Assembly: GCA_905210485.1 (NCBI GenBank)
Contig: CAJLXA010000039.1
Location: 1-17,468, forward strand
Reading direction: 5' to 3'
DNA: 17,468 bases
Source of the DNA: an uncultured Eubacteriales bacterium
GTDB taxonomy: Bacteria; Bacillota; Clostridia; Oscillospirales; CAG-272
The notes beneath the pieces are model-generated. The model was not told the DNA's origin. It made no database searches and was given only the letters and a program-made list of their open reading frames with translations. This document shows positions 14,483-17,468 of the stretch, in pieces. A program made the position numbers and the translations under genes. Position 1 is the stretch's first letter, and each line of letters begins with the position of its first letter.

Positions 14483-15343
14483 ATGACACTGATAGAAGGT
14501 AAAGCAGTAAGCGCCGCATTGCGGGAACAGCTGAAAGAGCAGACCGCACGGTTCACCGAAAAATACGGACGCCGCCCCGGATTGTTCGTCATTCTTGTCG
14601 GAAATGATCCTGCGTCGGCGGTTTATGTACGCAACAAGGGGAAAGCCTGCGCTGAACTCGGCATTGATTCCGAAACCATTCTTTTGCCGGAAGAAACAAC
14701 GGAAGATGATCTTCTGCAAAGAATTGACGCGCTGAATCGCGACGATCGCGTTGACGGTATTCTGTGTCAGCTTCCTCTCCCGAAACACATTTCCGAAGAA
14801 AAGGTCATAGCCGCCATTTCTCCCGATAAAGATGTGGACGCTTTCCACCCGGAAAATGTCGGACGAATCCTGACAGGGCATTATCGCTTTCTCCCCTGTA
14901 CGCCGGCCGGCGTTATGGCGCTTCTGGATTATTACCATATTGATGTTGCCGGGAAAAACTGCGTCGTCGTCGGTCGCAGTAATATCGTCGGAAAACCGCA
15001 GGCGCTTCTTCTTCTTGAACGCAACGGCACCGTAACGATATGTCATTCCCGCACAAAAGATCTTGCTTCCTTTACGCGTAATGCGGATATACTGGTGGTG
15101 GCTGTCGGAAAACCGCGCTTTATCACAGGAGATATGGTGAAACCCGGCGCCGCGGTCATTGATGTGGGGATCAATCGCATGCCCGACGGTAAACTGTGCG
15201 GCGACGCGGATTTTGATACCGTAAAAGAAAAAGCGGCTTATATTTCGCCTGTTCCGGGCGGCGTCGGACCCATGACGATCACCATGCTGATGAAAAACAC
15301 GCTTACCGCGGCGGAACTGCATGCGAAAGCCAACATTTTTTAA
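14483..15343 (+). CDS. folD: Bifunctional methylenetetrahydrofolate dehydrogenase / methenyltetrahydrofolate cyclohydrolase
   Basis: A 286-residue cytoplasmic enzyme of one-carbon metabolism, interconverting 5,10-methylene-, 5,10-methenyl- and 10-formyl-THF. The catalytic Y-x-x-x-K is visible in YVRNKGKACAELGI. QLPLPKHI, DVDAFHPENVGR and the folate-binding PCTPAG follow. The NADP-binding GRSNIVGKP loop comes next, and the C-terminal PVPGGVGPMTITML signature is intact. The length is typical. The ATG at 14483 follows CGGAG by 6 nt and lies 11 nt after the ymfH stop, so it is the third gene of the same transcript. The downstream end has only a weak A/T-rich hairpin. Confidence 0.97.
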   Translation: MTLIEGKAVSAALREQLKEQTARFTEKYGRRPGLFVILVGNDPASAVYVRNKGKACAELGIDSETILLPEETTEDDLLQRIDALNRDDRVDGILCQLPLPKHISEEKVIAAISPDKDVDAFHPENVGRILTGHYRFLPCTPAGVMALLDYYHIDVAGKNCVVVGRSNIVGKPQALLLLERNGTVTICHSRTKDLASFTRNADILVVAVGKPRFITGDMVKPGAAVIDVGINRMPDGKLCGDADFDTVKEKAAYISPVPGGVGPMTITMLMKNTLTAAELHAKANIF

Positions 15344-15373
15344 AAGAAATCCGATATTTTTCCCGGATTTTAC

Positions 15374-15402
15374 TTGACAAATCGCATAAAATCATTTATA
15401 AT
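15374..15402 (+). promoter_or_regulatory. Consensus sigma-A promoter of rpsU
   Basis: TTGACA (15374-15379), a 17-nt spacer, TATAAT (15397-15402): a perfect vegetative promoter, as expected for a highly expressed ribosomal protein gene. The leader is about 56 nt. Confidence 0.9.
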
Positions 15403-15414
15403 ATTCTTGTTATA

Positions 15415-15444
15415 TTCTGGAGATAGTAAAGTCTCTTTGCAGAA
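15415..15444 (+). other. Small leader hairpin of rpsU
   Basis: TTCTGGAGA (15415-15423) can pair with TCTC (15432-15435) and CAGAA (15440-15444), with an 8-nt loop and a 4-nt bulge, ending just before the SD. It may influence translation; the stem is modest and no known leader motif is recognised. Confidence 0.3.
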
Positions 15445-15465
15445 TGCGGAGGGAGGGGAAAACAG

Positions 15466-15642
15466 ATGGCAGAAGTTAGAGTTAAAGAAGGCGAATCTCT
15501 TGACGTGGCTCTTCGCCGTTTCAAGCGTCAGTGTGCCAAATCCGGTATTCTGAACGAGATCCGCAAGAGAGAGCATTACGAAAAACCCAGCGTGAAGCGT
15601 AAGAAGAAATCCGAAGCTGCAAGAAAGCGCAAGTATAAGTAA
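15466..15642 (+). CDS. rpsU: 30S ribosomal protein S21
   Basis: A 58-residue basic protein starting MAEVRVKEGESLDVALRRFK and ending in a Lys/Arg-rich tail (KRKKKSEAARKRKYK). Both parts are diagnostic for S21, which sits on the 30S platform near the anti-SD of 16S rRNA. GGAGGGAGGGG lies just upstream of the ATG, an unusually extended purine SD. It is a monocistronic unit with a perfect promoter and a tight terminator. It lies between the folD operon and pdaA. Confidence 0.97.
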   Translation: MAEVRVKEGESLDVALRRFKRQCAKSGILNEIRKREHYEKPSVKRKKKSEAARKRKYK

Positions 15643-15649
15643 TGCGATA

Positions 15650-15680
15650 AAGCCGTGCGAAAGCACGGCTTTTCCTTTTT
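15650..15680 (+). terminator. Rho-independent terminator of rpsU
   Basis: AAGCCGTGC (15650-15658), a GAAA tetraloop, GCACGGCTT (15663-15671) and a T-rich tail (TTCCTTTTT). It is a perfect 9-bp stem 7 nt after the stop. Confidence 0.93.
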
Positions 15681-15707
15681 CCGGCGGAAAGACGAAAAAA
15701 TTTCCTT

Positions 15708-15736
15708 GATTGATTTTTTCTTTATACAGCATACTA
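15708..15736 (+). promoter_or_regulatory. SigG-like (forespore) promoter of pdaA
   Basis: CATACTA at 15730-15736 matches the B. subtilis SigG -10 consensus exactly. GATTG at 15708-15712, 17 nt upstream, matches the SigG -35 (G-H-A-T-R) at 4 of 5 positions. No good sigma-A alternative is seen before pdaA. B. subtilis pdaA is known to depend on SigG. Confidence 0.55.
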
Positions 15737-15768
15737 TTTTTGAAAACAAGAAAGGATTGTCAAAGAAA

Positions 15769-16533
15769 ATGAAACGTTGCATATCTTTCCTTTTGTCGGT
15801 TGTTGCGGCGGCTCTTACTGTGACGCCGTGCGTGGCCGCCGGAAACGGATTTTCGGTCGTGCGGAACCGCGATCATAAACAGCCGCACCCCGATCCGACA
15901 TATTCTTATATAGAAAAATACGATTGCTATTATGTAGATAAAAAACACGGAGATACCGCGGAAGATAAGGTACTTTACCTGACATTTGACGCCGGATATG
16001 AAAACGGAAACGTTGAAAAAATTCTCGATGTATTGCATGAAGAACAAGTACCGGGCGCTTTTTTTGTACTTTCCCATCTGGTCGCGGATAACACGGGACT
16101 GGTTCGTCGTATGCGCGACGAGGGGCATCTCGTATGCAATCATACCGCGCGCCACAGAGATATGACAAAGTGTACCGATAAAGCGGCCTTTGAAAAAGAA
16201 CTGAATGCCTTGGCCTCGCTTTATAAAGAAAAAATCGGCGAAGAGATGCCGAAATACTATCGTCCGCCGGAAGGCAAACTCAGCGAACAAAATCTGCAGT
16301 TTTTACGTGATCTCGGTTATAAAACGATCATGTGGAGTTTTGCCTATGCGGATTGGGACAATGACCGCCAGCCGGATCCTGTTGCCGCCAAAGAAAAAAT
16401 CATGACGTACACGCATAACGGGGCGATCATACTCCTTCACCCGACGTCGGCTACCAATGCCGCCATTATAAAGGACTGCATAAAAACATGGAAGGAGCAG
16501 GGGTACCGTTTCGGTACGCTTGATGAATTGTAA
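15769..16533 (+). CDS. pdaA: PdaA-like peptidoglycan N-acetylmuramic acid deacetylase
   Basis: A 254-residue exported CE4 deacetylase. Residues 1-24 are a signal peptide (MKRCISFLLSVVAAALTV). Motif 1 is TFDAG at 72-76, with the catalytic-base Asp74 but alanine where most CE4 enzymes have the metal-binding Asp; PdaA enzymes have Asn there. Motif 2 is H-T-A-R-H (125-129), motif 3 RPPEG (165-169), and the last histidine is in LLHPTS (H224). YENGNVEKILD and the WSFAYADWD region match PdaA, which removes acetyl from MurNAc as a first step to muramic delta-lactam in spore cortex. The ATG at 15769 starts the signal peptide; AAAGGA lies 12 nt upstream, a slightly long spacing. The next gene starts on its stop codon (TAATG). 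Confidence 0.85.
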   Translation: MKRCISFLLSVVAAALTVTPCVAAGNGFSVVRNRDHKQPHPDPTYSYIEKYDCYYVDKKHGDTAEDKVLYLTFDAGYENGNVEKILDVLHEEQVPGAFFVLSHLVADNTGLVRRMRDEGHLVCNHTARHRDMTKCTDKAAFEKELNALASLYKEKIGEEMPKYYRPPEGKLSEQNLQFLRDLGYKTIMWSFAYADWDNDRQPDPVAAKEKIMTYTHNGAIILLHPTSATNAAIIKDCIKTWKEQGYRFGTLDEL

Positions 16534-17213
16534 TGCGTCGGAACACCTTTTCAACCGTGGCATTTTTTCTGATTCTTTCGCTTCTTCTTCCGATCTTCAC
16601 TTGTACCACATCCGCGGAAAACACCGGGACAAAAAAGAAAATCGCTTTGACATTTGACGACGGCCCGCATCCGCGCTATACCGATGAAATTCTGGATATT
16701 CTTTCGGAATACAATATCAAGGCTACGTTTTTTGTCATCGGCACCAATGCCGAATACTACCCGAAGCAACTGAAAAGAGAAGTCCGCGAGGGGCACGAGA
16801 TCGGAAACCACACCTATTCGCACCCGCATATGAAAAGCCTTGACGCCGCCGCCACACGTGAACAGATTCTGAAATGCCAGAAAGTAATCACGGATCTTAC
16901 GGGTAAACCGCCGAAACTCTTTCGTCCGCCGGAGGGATTCTGTACGACGTGTACGTCAACTGTCATGAAAGAATTTGGTTTCACGCCCGTACTCTGGAAC
17001 ATTGACACGCGCGATTGGGCGGGTACGTCTGTTGACGCTATTGTCAATAATGTAAAAAACGGGGCCGGTTCGGGGAAGATCATACTGTTTCATGATTATG
17101 TATCCTGCAAAAACAGTACAATTCCCGCATTGCGTATCCTGATACCGTACCTCCTGAAACAAGGATACGAGTTCTGTACGGTCAGCGAACTTTATGAGAG
17201 CATGCATGGCTAA
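16533..17213 (+). CDS. Polysaccharide (peptidoglycan) deacetylase, CE4 family
   Basis: A 226-residue exported deacetylase with all canonical CE4 motifs: TFDDG (40-44), H-T-Y-S-H (93-97), RPPEG (131-135), DTRDW (158-162) and ILFHDY (H187). Residues 1-28 are a signal peptide with a long hydrophobic core (FFLILSLLLPIF). The likely substrate is N-acetylated peptidoglycan or another extracellular amino-sugar polymer; sequence alone does not give it. The start at 16533 forms TAATG with the stop of the PdaA-like gene and has no clear SD, so translation probably depends on coupling. Both deacetylases are thus expected to be made together, which would place this one in the forespore programme too. The stop codon is part of the terminator palindrome. 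Confidence 0.9.
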   Translation: MRRNTFSTVAFFLILSLLLPIFTCTTSAENTGTKKKIALTFDDGPHPRYTDEILDILSEYNIKATFFVIGTNAEYYPKQLKREVREGHEIGNHTYSHPHMKSLDAAATREQILKCQKVITDLTGKPPKLFRPPEGFCTTCTSTVMKEFGFTPVLWNIDTRDWAGTSVDAIVNNVKNGAGSGKIILFHDYVSCKNSTIPALRILIPYLLKQGYEFCTVSELYESMHG

Positions 17214-17246
17214 AAAAAGTGCAAAGCATATGCTTTGCACTTTTTT
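17213..17246. terminator. Bidirectional terminator, 34-bp perfect palindrome
   Basis: The left arm, six A then GTGCAAAGCAT (17213-17229), is the exact reverse complement of the right arm (17230-17246). The T-runs serve both strands. It ends the deacetylase pair and the convergent ABC permease gene, whose stop is at 17257. The left arm begins in the TAA stop of the deacetylase. Confidence 0.9.
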
Positions 17247-17256
17247 ATTGAAAGTA

Positions 17257-17468
17257 TCAGCGCTCCTCGCGGAAATAGTTGAGGCCGAGGCTGGCAGGAG
17301 GCTGTGTTTCGCGTTTTCTCCGCACGCTGATCAGTATCAGAACCACAATGGTAACCACATACGGAAGCATCTGAATCAGCGGCTGGTACATTGTCGGCGC
17401 ATTGATCTTGCTGTTAAGCACATAAAGCGCACCGAAAAGGTAAGAACCGCCGATGGCAACGGCAGGGT
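17257..17468 (-). CDS. ABC transporter permease, C-terminal fragment (BMP/sugar-nucleoside type)
   Basis: The last 69 codons and stop of a gene that enters from beyond the window end. The visible part has a membrane segment around GGSYLFGALYVL, a periplasm-side loop, the last membrane helix MLPYVVTIVVLILISV, and a cytoplasmic tail RRKRETQPPASLG ending NYFREER. This tail pattern recalls permeases of the nucleoside or simple-sugar ABC systems that work with a Bmp-type lipoprotein (NupQ/YufQ-like). The substrate cannot be told. The gene is convergent with the deacetylases and ends at the shared palindrome. Confidence 0.75.
   Translation of the reverse strand, partial: PAVAIGGSYLFGALYVLNSKINAPTMYQPLIQMLPYVVTIVVLILISVRRKRETQPPASLGLNYFREER

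Noticed and set aside
14381..15322. 313-codon minus-strand frame opposite folD
   Set aside because: FolD motifs are complete on the plus strand; the shadow has no SD and crosses the ymfH-folD junction.
15347..15370. Hairpin AAATCCG/CGGATTT after folD as a terminator
   Set aside because: Only 7 A/T-rich pairs with a 10-nt loop and no T-run; it borders the rpsU promoter and is too weak to call.
1..17468. CRISPR arrays, tRNA/rRNA genes, IS elements, prophage genes or a new defence system
   Set aside because: No repeat-spacer pattern, RNA gene fold, transposase or integrase motif, or effector-type gene was seen on either strand.

Overview
The window looks like a chromosomal housekeeping stretch from a low-to-moderate GC, spore-forming Firmicute of the class Clostridia. 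Four things support this: a clostridial-type cmk/plsC-ispH-rpsA order, strong purine-rich Shine-Dalgarno (SD) sites, a PdaA-type (spore cortex) deacetylase with a SigG-like promoter, and a YfmF/YmfH M16 peptidase pair. I see no phage, IS, CRISPR, tRNA or rRNA. Coding density is high and no gene-free stretch exceeds 300 bases.

Layout. (1) 5583 to 1, minus strand: a tight operon starting at a good promoter, with a MurR/RpiR regulator, an HI0933/BaiN-type flavoprotein, a fused CMP kinase-PlsC acyltransferase, IspH, and ribosomal protein S1 (cut by the window start). Most junctions overlap or nearly touch. (2) 5626-7510: a DUF624/YesL-like membrane protein (minus) and a GNAT acetyltransferase (plus), transcribed divergently from about 220 bp that hold two good promoters, each gene ending at a hairpin. 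(3) 7558-9034, minus: two genes of unknown function, a small P-loop NTPase and then a 297-residue cysteine-rich protein, separated by a very strong terminator-like hairpin that directly abuts the second gene's SD. (4) 9067-11732, minus: glucose-6-phosphate isomerase and a D,D-carboxypeptidase. (5) 11821-15343, plus: an M16 peptidase-like pair (inactive-type YfmF, active-type YmfH) and FolD. (6) 15374-17246, plus: rpsU (58 aa, with its own promoter and terminator), then PdaA-like and canonical CE4 deacetylases joined by a TAATG overlap. (7) 17257-17468, minus: the C-terminus of an ABC permease.

How the genes work together. Most are core metabolism and envelope functions: nucleotides and phospholipid (cmk-plsC), isoprenoids (ispH), translation (rpsA, rpsU), sugar phosphate (pgi), one-carbon metabolism (folD), and peptidoglycan trimming (D,D-carboxypeptidase and two deacetylases). 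The least explained part is the P-loop/cysteine-rich pair with its intervening RNA hairpin. Other points of interest are an internal SD and ATG kept at the cmk-plsC fusion junction, a forespore-type promoter before pdaA, and a local preference for TTGCAA/TTGCAT as the -35 element. I found no convincing new defence or mobile system. All calls rest on reading the sequence and recalling families; no database search was run.
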